A stretch of DNA of 64,000 nucleotides from Nitrospira sp. (GCA_029194535.1 JARFXR010000001.1:1124721-1188720), one strand, 5' to 3'; positions 8,286-17,396 are shown, counted from the first letter of the stretch. The notes: a model not told the origin generated them from the sequence alone. Numbers and translations: made by a program.

Positions 8286-9257
8286 ATGACGAGTAAACAG
8301 CCGGTACCAAATGTTTCCGCCTCCGGAACTGCCGTCATCTCGACCCCGACGCCGATCAAAGACTCTCCCGCCGTCGAACGTGCTCTCAATCGCAGCAAGA
8401 TTTACCTTCTCGTCTCCTGGAGCCTGTTGTACCCGGAAGACGACGAATTTCTCGACTACGTGCAATGCGGCGAATTTGTCGAGGATGGTCGAGCGGCTGT
8501 CGAGGCCTTAGAGAAGGCGCTTGACGGCATCGACGGCGATCGCGCGAAGCAGAAGTTGAATGCATTGAAAAAGCAGTTTGATCAGCTGGAGAAGCTGGTT
8601 GCGTCGGAATGTGTGAATTGGCATCTGACCGATCTGCAATCAGAGCATCGCCGAGTCTTCAGCAATGTGATCACCTTGGACTGCCCGCCCTACGAGACCC
8701 TTTTCGGTAACGACCACGTGTTTGCGCAGTCCCACGTCATGGGTGACATCGCAGGCTTTTACAAAGCTTTCGGCGTGGAATTATCGAAGGACATTCACGA
8801 ACGACTCGACCATTTGAGCGTTGAGTTTGAGTTTATGCATTTTCTGGCGTACAAGGAGTCCTATTCGCGTTGCCACGATGGAACGGATAAAACTCAGATC
8901 GTCGTGGAGGCGCAGAAGAAGTTCGTCAAGAACCACATCGGACGGTGGGTTCCGTTGTTTTGCCGGATGTTGGTCAAGAAAGCCGATTCCGGGCTCTTCA
9001 AGCTGGTTGCCGATATGACCGCGGACTGGATGGATTTCGAATCCGCCTTTCTCGGCGTGACTCCTCAACCCTATTCAGAAACGGATTATCGGCCTGCGAC
9101 GTTCAACGCTCCGGAAGGGCAGACGTACGAATGCGGCGCGCAAGACCAGGGGAATGAGCTCAGCCTGTTGTTGAATGAGACCGGTGCACAGGATTTCATG
9201 GATCAGGGGGAGAAGAACAAAAACAAAGAGGAGGGGGGACCCGTCGGGACTGCGTAA
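8286..9257 (+). CDS. TorD/NarJ-family molybdoenzyme assembly chaperone
   Basis: A cytoplasmic all-helical protein of 323 residues. The central part has the TorD-family pattern: LSVEFEFMHFLAYKE after a PYETLFG-type segment, followed by a conserved W-x-PLFC helix. Such chaperones bind the signal peptide of a molybdopterin enzyme and hold it until the cofactor is inserted. The likely client is NxrA, encoded outside the window; NxrC, encoded immediately downstream, supports this. The hydrophilic C-terminal tail (EKNKNKEEGG) is not part of the fold. Start: ATG 8286 has GAGGAG 11 bases upstream; ATG 8232 is an alternative adding 18 residues. The strong promoter at 8172 lies upstream of both. Confidence 0.85.
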   Translation: MTSKQPVPNVSASGTAVISTPTPIKDSPAVERALNRSKIYLLVSWSLLYPEDDEFLDYVQCGEFVEDGRAAVEALEKALDGIDGDRAKQKLNALKKQFDQLEKLVASECVNWHLTDLQSEHRRVFSNVITLDCPPYETLFGNDHVFAQSHVMGDIAGFYKAFGVELSKDIHERLDHLSVEFEFMHFLAYKESYSRCHDGTDKTQIVVEAQKKFVKNHIGRWVPLFCRMLVKKADSGLFKLVADMTADWMDFESAFLGVTPQPYSETDYRPATFNAPEGQTYECGAQDQGNELSLLLNETGAQDFMDQGEKNKNKEEGGPVGTA

Positions 9258-9351
9258 TATCCGCATTCATGTCCGGTGTTATTATTTCCGTTTCTCGGGA
9301 GTCATTTGGGTCACAGTTTTTAATCACTTACTTGAGAGGAGGGCATAGTCC

Positions 9352-10305
9352 ATGAGAGTAGTGCAGACACACAACAAGTCTGTGGTGTTTGGCATTCTTC
9401 TCTCTGCCCTGATCGTGGGCGTGATGCTGACGATTGGGCAGGTACCCTTGGCTGTCAGCCAGCCGGTTACGATTCCGGCCAAGGCGGTGAAGGGCCCCAT
9501 CCCGATGGATGGTGCGAACCCGTTGTGGGAGAGCGTGCCTGGTGTGATTGTGCCGTTGAGCGGGCAGTTGATCACGACGCCGATGCATCCGAATATTTCC
9601 GTCAAGTCGGTGTTCGTGAAGTCCATGACGAACGGTAAGGAGCTCGGATTGCGGGTTGAGTGGAACGATCAGACCAAGAACGACACGACGATCGGTCCTC
9701 AGGATTTCCGCGATCAGGTGGCGATCATGTTCCCGGTCAATACCTCGGGCGCGCCGCCGTTCCAGTGCATGGGCCAGTCCGGTGGAACCACCAACATCTG
9801 GCGGTGGAATGCGGAATGGCAAAAGGATCTCGGGAAGGACAGCGCGGGTATTTGGGACGTGGACGATCAATACCCCGGGATCTTCTGGGATTACTACTTT
9901 GAAGAACCGGCGGGCGGTGTGACCTATCCGGATCGGATCGGGCGCAGCCTTGGTCCCTTCAATCCCGGAATCTGGTCGGGCAACATCATGTCCGATCCGA
10001 CGTTGCGCGTGAGTTCGGTGGAAGACCTGAACGCCAACGGATTCAGCACGCTGACGACGCAAGCCCATCAGGATGTCATTGGAAACGGCGTGTGGGAGCC
10101 GGCCGGATCCGTCAAGGGCGGCGGCTACAGTGGTCCAACCTGGCGTGTCGTGGTGAAGCGCACCCTGGAAACGGGTGATGCTAACGACACCCAGTTCAAG
10201 GCGGGCATGTCCGTTCCTATCGCGTTCGCGGTGTGGGACGGCAACAACATCGAGCGTAACGGCATGAAGGCGCTCTCCACGTGGTTTACGCTCAAGCTTC
10301 CGTAA
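9352..10305 (+). CDS. nxrC: Nitrite oxidoreductase gamma subunit-like haem b protein (NxrC)
   Basis: A 317-residue exported protein with an N-terminal hydrophobic signal or anchor followed by an ethylbenzene-dehydrogenase-type haem-binding domain. In EbdC, a relative, the haem b iron is held by Met and Lys. Met140 in QCMGQ and Lys306 in NGMKAL are conserved in the second copy encoded at 16045 and are the likely ligands here. The role would be to carry electrons from NxrB to a cytochrome c on the periplasmic side. AGGAGG precedes the ATG by about 12 bases, and a terminator follows at 10367. No NxrA or NxrB is encoded in the window, so the assembly partner is inferred. Confidence 0.88.
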   Translation: MRVVQTHNKSVVFGILLSALIVGVMLTIGQVPLAVSQPVTIPAKAVKGPIPMDGANPLWESVPGVIVPLSGQLITTPMHPNISVKSVFVKSMTNGKELGLRVEWNDQTKNDTTIGPQDFRDQVAIMFPVNTSGAPPFQCMGQSGGTTNIWRWNAEWQKDLGKDSAGIWDVDDQYPGIFWDYYFEEPAGGVTYPDRIGRSLGPFNPGIWSGNIMSDPTLRVSSVEDLNANGFSTLTTQAHQDVIGNGVWEPAGSVKGGGYSGPTWRVVVKRTLETGDANDTQFKAGMSVPIAFAVWDGNNIERNGMKALSTWFTLKLP

Positions 10306-10366
10306 GTTGTAGGTAAGAAGATCACCGCATTCGGCAGTTCGGCCGAACCTGCGGCGAGAGTAGAGG

Positions 10367-10418
10367 AAGGCCCCGGTTCGGGGATCACCATGGTGATCTG
10401 AATCGGGGCCTTTCTTTT
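10367..10418 (+). terminator. Rho-independent terminator after nxrC
   Basis: A long hairpin pairs AAGGCCCCG (from 10367) with CGGGGCCTT (to about 10412), with an inner GATCACCA/TGGTGATC stem. It ends in a T-rich run, TTTCTTTT. Confidence 0.85.
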
Positions 10419-10482
10419 CCCGAGATGGATTGTAGAGCGAGCCTCACATGGCTCGGACTCGGGAATCTCGACGTGATCAGGG

Positions 10483-10512
10483 TTGCTTTTCGGCCGCGGC
10501 GGAGTGTATAAA
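10483..10512 (+). promoter_or_regulatory. Promoter candidate (TTGCTT-18-TATAAA)
   Basis: TTGCTT at 10483-10488 and TATAAA at 10507-10512 sit about 60 bases before the radical SAM gene and after the nxrC terminator, so the downstream genes appear to be separately transcribed. Confidence 0.5.
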
Positions 10513-10572
10513 ATACGATCATTTCCATCTAAATTCGTCTTATTTTTCAAGTACGTCGGGTAGAGATTTCCT

Positions 10573-12351
10573 ATGAAAGTCTCTTTGCTTTTCCCTCCGA
10601 CTTGGCATCCCTCCCAACCGTATCTGAGTCTCCCTTCACTCACCGGGTTTCTGACCCAAGCCGGTGTTCCACATGTCTCGCAGCGTGACCTCGGGATCGA
10701 GCTGCTCGATGACATCGTGACGCAGGCCTACGGCGTGGAACTCTATCAAGGTCTGATCGATAAGAAAAACGCGCTTGAGCGTGAGCACCAAGGAGAGACG
10801 GGTCCTGGCAGCGCGGAACATCTGGCGAGAGTCGTGGAATCGCTCGATCGGTTTCCCTACATTGTCGATCGCATCGAGTCGGCAAAAGCGACCCTCCGCG
10901 GCGAAGGCTTCTATGACCTGGAGGAATACCGGGAGAGCCTGTTTCTGATCGACAAGTGGCTGGAAGTGCTTTCCACTCTGTATTTTCCGACCAGACTTAC
11001 TGTCGTGGACAACCAATTCAGCACCTATTCCATTTATTCATCAAAGGACCTGATGAAGGTCATCCGTGACGAACAGCAGAACCCGTACGTCGCGTTGTTC
11101 CGGGAACGCTTCATTCCGTCGATTGTGGGGGACCATCCGGAGCTCGTCGGTGTGTCGATCACCGCTACGTCGCAGATCATTCCCGGGTTGACGCTCTGCC
11201 GCTTAATTAAGGAAGCGGCTCCCGATATTCATGTCACAATCGGGGGGAGCATTTTCACCCGACTGGTCGACAATCTGCGCCGTTGTCCGAGCCTATTCGA
11301 GATCACCGACGACATCGTCGTCTTCGAAGGCGAGACGGCCCTGCTGGAATTGGTCAATCAAATGGCCGGGAAGAAGGATTTCAGCAAGGTGCCCAACCTG
11401 ATCTATCGTCAGAACGACAGGGTCATCGTCAACCAGCCGTTCTATTCTGAAAATGTCAATCAGCTGCCGGCTCCCAATTACGACGGATTTCCCCTCGGCC
11501 GATATCTTTCGCCCGAGCCGGTGCTGCCCGTCCAGTTTTCACGGGGCTGCTACTACAAGGATTGCGCCTTCTGCGCGCTCACGCTCGATCACCAGAACTT
11601 CCGCCAAAAGGACCCGGGCAGGACGATTGAGGAGTTGGAGTGGCTTAAGCAGCGGTATGGAGTCCGGCGATTCTTTTTTACCGATGAGTGCTTCGCCTTG
11701 TCGCCGACCAAGCGGCTGTGCCAACAGATGATCGACCGACGGCTGGAGATCAAGTGGACGTGTGAGATGAGATTTGAAAAGCATCTCTCGCGTGAACTCT
11801 TGACCTCCATGCGGGATGCGGGCTGCCTGAAGATCGTCTTCGGACTGGAGTCCTTCAATCAGCGGATCATGGATTTCATGAAAAAAGGCATCCAGCAGGA
11901 ATGGGTCCGGCGTATTACGGACGACTGCGTGGATCTCGGCATCGCCGTCCACTGTTACATCATCGTGGGTTTCCCGACCGAGAAGGAGGAGGAAGCGCTG
12001 GAGACGATGAACTTCATCGTCGACAACCAGAAGCTGCACGACTCCTACGGGTTCTCGTGTCAGCCTTGTCTCTTCGACCTTGAGAAAGAAGCTCCCATCA
12101 TGAGTGATCCCGGCGGATACGGCATTCGACGGATCATGCGGCCGTCTGCGGAAGACCTGAGTCTGGGATTCTTCTATGAGGTGCAGGAAGGCATGACCCC
12201 GGACCAAGCGGAGCGACTCTATCAGCACGTGTACGAAAAAATCAGCGAAGTCGTGTGTGAGTTGCCGTTCAACTACTCGATGGCCGATGGTCTTCTGTAT
12301 ATCGCCCGGGCCAAATCGGAAACGGAGCGGGCGACGGTCGCGCGTTCGTAG
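10573..12351 (+). CDS. B12-binding-domain-type radical SAM protein
   Basis: The 592-residue protein has an N-terminal region with a Rossmann-like segment (GVSITATSQ ... VTIGGS, about residues 195-235), as in cobalamin-binding radical SAM enzymes, but without a clear DxHxxG cobalamin motif. The radical SAM core begins with RGCYYKDCAFC, a C-x4-C-x2-C spacing that is seen in some B12-type members instead of CxxxCxxC. HCYIIVGFPTE and FGLES match the core strands. Substrate unknown. Its position between nxrC and a polytopic membrane protein suggests modification of a cofactor, lipid or peptide used in that respiratory module, but this is inference. Confidence 0.85.
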   Translation: MKVSLLFPPTWHPSQPYLSLPSLTGFLTQAGVPHVSQRDLGIELLDDIVTQAYGVELYQGLIDKKNALEREHQGETGPGSAEHLARVVESLDRFPYIVDRIESAKATLRGEGFYDLEEYRESLFLIDKWLEVLSTLYFPTRLTVVDNQFSTYSIYSSKDLMKVIRDEQQNPYVALFRERFIPSIVGDHPELVGVSITATSQIIPGLTLCRLIKEAAPDIHVTIGGSIFTRLVDNLRRCPSLFEITDDIVVFEGETALLELVNQMAGKKDFSKVPNLIYRQNDRVIVNQPFYSENVNQLPAPNYDGFPLGRYLSPEPVLPVQFSRGCYYKDCAFCALTLDHQNFRQKDPGRTIEELEWLKQRYGVRRFFFTDECFALSPTKRLCQQMIDRRLEIKWTCEMRFEKHLSRELLTSMRDAGCLKIVFGLESFNQRIMDFMKKGIQQEWVRRITDDCVDLGIAVHCYIIVGFPTEKEEEALETMNFIVDNQKLHDSYGFSCQPCLFDLEKEAPIMSDPGGYGIRRIMRPSAEDLSLGFFYEVQEGMTPDQAERLYQHVYEKISEVVCELPFNYSMADGLLYIARAKSETERATVARS

Positions 12352-12386
12352 CGACGGGCGTCGCCGACCGGGTTTTTTCAAGTCGG

Positions 12387-12392
12387 TATAAT
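12387..12392 (+). promoter_or_regulatory. Isolated -10 box (TATAAT)
   Basis: A perfect TATAAT lies in the short gap before the membrane-protein gene. No good -35 box is found 16-18 bases upstream, so it could be weak or depend on an activator. Confidence 0.3.
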
Positions 12393-12412
12393 TTTTACGC
12401 TGGACGCGGGGC

Positions 12413-13540
12413 GTGGTCGTGACGGTTTCGACGAGAACTATGGAGCGCATGGCCGGGAAGCTGAGCGATCAACCGCTTCTCTTTCAATACACGATCAAGC
12501 TCGTGCTCTTGGTGTCCTTCCTGGAGTTGATTCTCTATCGCCTGGTGTCCCGTCTGGGCATGCACCTCAGCAAGTTGGCGGCCGACCATCAATGGATCAT
12601 TCCCACCTTTACGGCACTGACGGAGATCGGGCAGTGGCTTCTGAATGCCGTGGCGATTCTCTTGTTCTTGGGGCTGATCCTCGGACTGACGAATCGGCTT
12701 GCCAGTCGCGGCTGGAGCGGTTTGAACAAAGCGACGGTACCCTGCGTGGCGCTGCTCCTGCTCTTGACGGTGGGGTTCCTGTTTGTTCCACCGACGATGA
12801 TCGGGTCGGCCATCTACAATCTGATTGCGTTGACGGCGATCGTGTTGTTGATGGCGGAGTACCTCATGACCCATCACGATTGGTCTCAACGGGTCTTGGG
12901 GGTGGTGTATCTGCTTGGAATTTCGGGCTGGCTGTATTATCAGATGGTCTCCACCTTCTACAGTTTTCTTGGCACCGTAGCGGCTCCCCCCTTCGTCTAC
13001 GAATTTCACCGCGGCGGGGAGGCTCTGATGGTGCTGGCCAGCATCCTGGTCTACGGAGCCTACGGCCGCGGATTGTCCTTTCGCTCTCGGAACCAGCATC
13101 AACGTCGTCGGGCCATCTGTTTTTGGGGGACAGCCGGATGCATTTTCACGGGCATGCTCTTCTTGGATTACCTTCTCAGTCGATACGATCCCGTCATGGC
13201 CAGCAACATCCGCAAGGGTGCCGACGGCATCGGGTGGATTTTCCAGTTTGGAATGGGATACACCTTTTACCTGCCGTTCGCACTGTATATGGCCGGGCTT
13301 CTCTGCTGGTCCTACACCGTGATCCGGCTGTTGACCATGGGAAGGCTTGCCGGCTATGGTCTGGCACTGATGTTCATCGCGGGTTATGCGTTGCTCTATT
13401 CGAATCTGACGTTGATGGTCGTGCTTGGTGTCATGTTGTTGACGATGGATCGGTATCGACGGGAGCCGCTGGAAGCCTCGTCCTCGGTCGGAGCGCCCAT
13501 GCTGGGCAGTCCTGACCGGCTGGCGGGGGATCATATTTAA
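12413..13540 (+). CDS. Polytopic membrane protein, unknown function
   Basis: About nine or ten hydrophobic helices span most of the 375 residues, with a basic loop near residues 223-235 (SRNQHQRRR). No transporter or enzyme motif is recognised. The gene starts at GTG 12413 or, more conservatively, ATG 12440; neither has a good ribosome-binding site. It lies between the radical SAM gene and the TPR/TatA genes in the same direction with small gaps, so a role in the envelope part of the same module is possible. Haem or quinone binding cannot be supported, because no conserved His pairs stand out. Confidence 0.7.
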   Translation: MVVTVSTRTMERMAGKLSDQPLLFQYTIKLVLLVSFLELILYRLVSRLGMHLSKLAADHQWIIPTFTALTEIGQWLLNAVAILLFLGLILGLTNRLASRGWSGLNKATVPCVALLLLLTVGFLFVPPTMIGSAIYNLIALTAIVLLMAEYLMTHHDWSQRVLGVVYLLGISGWLYYQMVSTFYSFLGTVAAPPFVYEFHRGGEALMVLASILVYGAYGRGLSFRSRNQHQRRRAICFWGTAGCIFTGMLFLDYLLSRYDPVMASNIRKGADGIGWIFQFGMGYTFYLPFALYMAGLLCWSYTVIRLLTMGRLAGYGLALMFIAGYALLYSNLTLMVVLGVMLLTMDRYRREPLEASSSVGAPMLGSPDRLAGDHI

Positions 13541-13570
13541 CGAACGGTTGAGGACAGGTGGGAACTTCAC

Positions 13571-14380
13571 ATGAGCGATGATACGAGTGCACAGGCGCAG
13601 CAGAGCCGCGCGGCGGTCGAGCCAAACGACCAGCCGTTGAACCCGGACGAAGAAATCTCCGAAATCGAGAAGCTGTTGACCACAGAGCCTGACGATTTTC
13701 AGGCCCGGTGCCGGCTAGGTGAGCTGTATTTCAGCAAGGGGCGTCTCGACGATGCGCTTGTGGAGGTCAAGAAATCCATCGAAATGGCGGAAGGGCTGCG
13801 CGCCGAAATGAATCGGTCTCTGGCCATGTATTACTCGAATCTGGGAACGATCTATGCGACCAAGAACATGTCCGACGAGGCGGAGACCGAATTCAGGCAC
13901 GCCCTTGACGTGTTCCAGTATGATGTGCTGGCGCTCTTCAATCTCGGGCGAGTCTATGCGGACAAGAAGAAGTACATGGAAGCCAAGGGGTATTACGAGC
14001 GCCTCGTGGAGATCACGCCCGACGACCCCATCGCCTGGTACAATCTGGCGGGGGTTTATGTGGAGCTCGATAATCCCCAAGTGTCTGACTACAATACGAT
14101 TGATATGGCCATTCAATGTTATCTGCGCACGCTTGAGTTGGACCCAAAACATCTGGAGGCGAGTTTCAAGCTGATGGAGCTGGCGTTGAATCACAAGAAA
14201 TCTGATTTGGCCATCAAGGTCATGGAGGATGCGGTCGAGCAGAATGCCGACGAGCCGCTGGCGTACTACAATCTCATCAGCGTGTACGATAAGTGTAAGA
14301 TGTTCGAGCAGGCTGAGCAGGCCCGCCAGCGTTTGAAAGAGCGGTTTGCAAAACGGAGCAAGGAAAGCAGCCCGTCCTGA
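13571..14380 (+). CDS. TPR-repeat protein
   Basis: A soluble 269-residue protein made of about five tetratricopeptide repeats (for example RLGELYFSKGRLDDALVE, ALFNLGRVYADKKKYMEAKG and AWYNLAGVYVEL). There is no signal peptide, so it is probably cytoplasmic and mediates protein-protein contact. The N-terminal 30 residues are acidic and disordered, and the C-terminus is basic. It is followed after 24 bases by tatA, which suggests a joint role in assembly or export of the respiratory proteins encoded around it. Confidence 0.85.
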   Translation: MSDDTSAQAQQSRAAVEPNDQPLNPDEEISEIEKLLTTEPDDFQARCRLGELYFSKGRLDDALVEVKKSIEMAEGLRAEMNRSLAMYYSNLGTIYATKNMSDEAETEFRHALDVFQYDVLALFNLGRVYADKKKYMEAKGYYERLVEITPDDPIAWYNLAGVYVELDNPQVSDYNTIDMAIQCYLRTLELDPKHLEASFKLMELALNHKKSDLAIKVMEDAVEQNADEPLAYYNLISVYDKCKMFEQAEQARQRLKERFAKRSKESSPS

Positions 14381-14404
14381 CACATCTATACGGAGGAGCA
14401 CGCC

Positions 14405-14674
14405 ATGTTTGGGAGTCTTGGTTTCACAGAGTTGATCCTCATCCTCTGCATCGTGTTGATCATCTTCGGTGCCGGAAAGCTCCCGCAGTTGGGAGAAGGG
14501 CTCGGGAAAGCCATCAAGGGGTTCAAGAAGTCCGTCCACGAGGCGGACGCGATTGAAGCGGAAGCTCAGGCGGCTCAGCAACAGGCTGCGGCTTCACAGC
14601 AAGCCATTCCGTCGGCGCCTGCTCAGGCACCCGTGGCGGATCAACCGGCTCCGCAGCCGGTTTCCCACGCGTAG
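14405..14674 (+). CDS. tatA: Sec-independent translocase subunit TatA
   Basis: The 89-residue protein has the TatA plan: a short N-terminus, one membrane helix ([13 protein letters not shown]), the [22 protein letters not shown] hinge and amphipathic helix, and a Gln/Ala/Pro-rich tail. TatA forms the pore-like part of the twin-arginine export system, which moves folded cofactor-bearing proteins. The location beside a molybdoenzyme chaperone, a twin-arginine ferredoxin and NxrC suggests dedicated export of that system. No tatB or tatC is nearby. GGAGG precedes the ATG. Confidence 0.9.
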   Translation: MFGSLGFTELILILCIVLIIFGAGKLPQLGEGLGKAIKGFKKSVHEADAIEAEAQAAQQQAAASQQAIPSAPAQAPVADQPAPQPVSHA

Positions 14675-14698
14675 GACAAAGGGGGCGCCGCACTGAAG

Positions 14699-15952
14699 AT
14701 GGAAGCGGAAGTTCAGCTTACACCGGGCTATATCGAAACGTTTGCCGGCAACGGGAAGGCTCGCAGCACCGGAGACGGTAAGCGCGCGGTGAAGGCCGGT
14801 ATTCCACTGCCGCATCACGCCGCCGTGGACCGGGACGAGCGCTGGCTCTATTTCGCCGAATCCGGTTCCGACCGAATTCGGCGCGTCGATCTCCAGGAAG
14901 GCACCCTTCACAACTTCGCCGGAATCGGAGAAACCTGTTACAGTGGCGATGAAGGCCTCTGCGGAGAAGCGGGGCTGTATTTGCCTCTTGACGTTGCGTT
15001 CGATTCACACAACGACCTCTACGTCTGCGACTCCGGCAGCAATCGCATCAGAAAAATCACCCATGATACGGGGATCATTACGACGATCATCGGAACGGGA
15101 CAGCATGGCTTTAACGGGGACGGCCCGGCCTTGGATGTGAATCTGACCTGGCCGGCCGCCATCGCGTTCGACAAGGACGATGTCCTGTACATCGCGGATA
15201 CCCAGGCTCACCGAATCCGCCGGTACGATCCCTCCTCGGGCATGGTGACCACGATTGCGGGAAGCTGGACGACGGAGGACGATGCGCGCGAGCAGCCGTT
15301 GGTCGCCAGGAATCTCGTCGTACTGTCCGGAGACGCCATCGGAATCGACTTCAGCGACGATCACGGATGGCTGATGCCCGTGTGTTCAGACGGGTTGGAT
15401 ATGTCCATGTATCTGGACGACGGACGTCCGGCCTTGGACGCGCGTCTCTATGACGTGGTCGGCATCAGCGTTGACAGCAGGGGGCACGTGATCATCGTCG
15501 ACAAGGGAAGCAATCGTGTGCGGAAGATCGACCGGCAGACGGGCGTCATTTCGACCGTGGCCGGCGTCTGCCGGTACGGCTATGACGGAGACGAGAAGCC
15601 GGCGGTGCGCGCGATGCTGCATGCTCCCGAGGCCGTCGTGCTGGATGAGCAGGACAATCTGTATGTCTCCGACACCATGAACCATCGTGTCCGCCGGGTG
15701 GATGCGGCCACCGGCGTCATCACCACCGTCGCCGGCAACGGCGACAGCGGGTACGAGGACAAGAACATGGGTGGCTGCGGCGCCGCACGGTTCGTGGCGA
15801 AGGAGGCGGCCGGGGGACCGAAACACGGCGACGGGCTCCTCGGCGTGGACGCGGTCGTGAATTCTCCCGTTGGGCTCGCCCTGGATTCACGCGGCCATCT
15901 CTATATCTGTGAGCGCGGGGAAAACAAGATTCGTCGCGTGCGGCTTCGTTAG
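14699..15952 (+). CDS. NHL-repeat beta-propeller protein
   Basis: The 417 residues contain at least five repeats of the type DLYVCDSGSNRIRKI / ITTIIGTGQHGFNGDG, the signature of NHL propellers that often occur in redox or binding proteins. No signal peptide is visible at the start (MEAEVQLTPGYIETFAG), so unless the start lies elsewhere it is cytoplasmic. A longer Gly/Lys-rich loop interrupts the last blades near residues 350-385. It starts 24 bases after tatA and is followed by the second NxrC-like gene. Ligand unknown. Confidence 0.85.
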   Translation: MEAEVQLTPGYIETFAGNGKARSTGDGKRAVKAGIPLPHHAAVDRDERWLYFAESGSDRIRRVDLQEGTLHNFAGIGETCYSGDEGLCGEAGLYLPLDVAFDSHNDLYVCDSGSNRIRKITHDTGIITTIIGTGQHGFNGDGPALDVNLTWPAAIAFDKDDVLYIADTQAHRIRRYDPSSGMVTTIAGSWTTEDDAREQPLVARNLVVLSGDAIGIDFSDDHGWLMPVCSDGLDMSMYLDDGRPALDARLYDVVGISVDSRGHVIIVDKGSNRVRKIDRQTGVISTVAGVCRYGYDGDEKPAVRAMLHAPEAVVLDEQDNLYVSDTMNHRVRRVDAATGVITTVAGNGDSGYEDKNMGGCGAARFVAKEAAGGPKHGDGLLGVDAVVNSPVGLALDSRGHLYICERGENKIRRVRLR

Positions 15953-16044
15953 GAAGACCGAACGCATCCGGATTGGTCTCGTCGGAAAGGTATGGTATTG
16001 TGGCATCGTCGAGCCCGGTTGCGTCGGTCATCCGAGGGCCTTTC

Positions 16045-16875
16045 ATGGGACGCATGACGACGAAGACGCCTTCCCGTTCTCTTCTGGCGATATTCTCTTC
16101 CATCCTCGTCATGGCTGGGGTCCTCGGAGGACTGGGGATTCCCTTGGTCAGTTCCGAGGGGATGGTCATCCGGGCGCATTATGCGCAGGGATCTCTCCCC
16201 TCGACTCCCGAGGATGCCGCATGGGCAAAAGTCTCCCCTATGACGTTGCCGCTGAGCGGTCAGATCATCACAAGGCCGGTGTGGCCTGAGCCGACGGCCC
16301 GGGCTTTGACGGTTCGAGCCATCCATAACGGCACCGACCTTGCCTTTCTTCTGGAATGGCAGGATAACACCAAAAATGACCGACTCACACCGGGCACCTT
16401 CCGTGACGGCGTGGCGATCGGTCTTCCATTGGGAGACGCGCCGGCCTTTTTCTGCATGGGCCAACTCGATCACTACATCAACATCTGGCACTGGAAAGCC
16501 GACTGGCAGAGCGATATCGATCGCCGAGCGGCCAGGAATCCGGACAAGCAGCGAGAGGGAGTCAGAACGTTCGAAGTGATCCCGCGACGTGTGTCATCGG
16601 TGGAGGATCTCATCGGAGGGGGGTTCAGTACGTTGACCACTAAGGAGAAGCAGGGTCGCGTGCAGGGCAAAGCCCTCTGGAAGGATGGAGTCTGGCACGT
16701 CGTCATGCGGAGACCGCTGGTGAGTGAGGAACAGGAGAACGAAGCCAAATTGATTCCCGGGCGGGTTCAGACCGTCTCCTTTGCGGTGTGGAACGGTGAG
16801 AACAAGGAGCGGAACGGTCAGAAGGCAGTGGCTCCCTGGTTTCAGTTGTCGATCGATCCTGTCGCGAATCTTTGA
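16045..16875 (+). CDS. Second NxrC-like haem b subunit (shorter paralogue)
   Basis: A divergent paralogue of the protein encoded at 9352. Shared landmarks are PLSGQIITRP, FCMGQ (Met138), NIWHWKADWQ, RVSSVEDLIGGGFSTLTT and ERNGQKA (Lys260). Met138 and Lys260 are the probable haem b ligands. It lacks roughly 35-40 residues present in the first copy before RVSSVEDL. The N-terminus has a hydrophobic signal region. Start taken at ATG 16045; an upstream frame to 15973 adds residues unlike a leader. It may serve an alternative complex or electron acceptor, as it is followed by a PDZ protein and two pentahaem cytochromes instead of a chaperone. Confidence 0.85.
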   Translation: MGRMTTKTPSRSLLAIFSSILVMAGVLGGLGIPLVSSEGMVIRAHYAQGSLPSTPEDAAWAKVSPMTLPLSGQIITRPVWPEPTARALTVRAIHNGTDLAFLLEWQDNTKNDRLTPGTFRDGVAIGLPLGDAPAFFCMGQLDHYINIWHWKADWQSDIDRRAARNPDKQREGVRTFEVIPRRVSSVEDLIGGGFSTLTTKEKQGRVQGKALWKDGVWHVVMRRPLVSEEQENEAKLIPGRVQTVSFAVWNGENKERNGQKAVAPWFQLSIDPVANL

Positions 16876-16934
16876 GGGGGCGAACCGGACGGATTCGTCC
16901 GTGAACGGCTGTTGAGGGGAGAGACCGCAACCGT

Positions 16935-17396
16935 ATGAAAGCGCGTACAAAGGCCCTTCGTCCCTGGAGGGCCTTTTTTCTGTGTGCCGGGTTGTGGGGA
17001 GGGCTGATGGGAAGTTTGGCGGTGTCGCCGGTTCACGCGATCGATCAGACTCCCATGACGGAGGAGGAGGCTGCCAAACTCGGAGAAGAGTTCGGGGTCG
17101 TGGTCGGCGAAGTCGACGAAGAGATTCAGAAGGAATTGAAGTTGCAGCGGCCCCAGGGCGTCGCGGTGTTTGAGGTCATCGGAAATTCGCGGGCCGATTA
17201 TGCAGGAATCAAGGTGCGGTCGGTCATCAAGGAGATCGACAAGACCGAGATCAAGAATATGCTGGAGTTCGGGCGAGCGATCAAAAAGGCCATGAGGGAA
17301 TGCAACTTTACGGTAGGGACGTATGAGCCGGCGGATCCCGGTGATCCGGTCGGCTGGGGAGTGAACTTCCACTTCGTGGGTTGCAAGAGAGACTAG
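16935..17396 (+). CDS. Exported PDZ-domain protein
   Basis: Residues 1-35 form a signal peptide ending in VSPVHA. The mature part has one PDZ-like domain (GVAVFEVIGNSRADYAGI ... VIKEIDKTEIKN). There is no protease domain, so it is probably a periplasmic adaptor. Two Cys (in RECNF and VGCKRD) could form a disulphide. The first codons overlap a terminator-like hairpin at 16949. It sits between the second NxrC-like protein and the cytochrome pair, about 60 bases after the former and 12 bases before the latter, so it is probably in one operon with the cytochromes. Confidence 0.8.
   Translation: MKARTKALRPWRAFFLCAGLWGGLMGSLAVSPVHAIDQTPMTEEEAAKLGEEFGVVVGEVDEEIQKELKLQRPQGVAVFEVIGNSRADYAGIKVRSVIKEIDKTEIKNMLEFGRAIKKAMRECNFTVGTYEPADPGDPVGWGVNFHFVGCKRD
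16949..16979 (+). terminator. Terminator-like hairpin inside the PDZ coding start
   Basis: A perfect 9-bp stem (AAAGGCCCT 16949-16957 with AGGGCCTTT 16968-16976) with a 10-base loop is followed by more T. It lies 15 bases into the PDZ gene and may act as an attenuator or a leftover terminator for the NxrC-like gene upstream. Confidence 0.5.
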
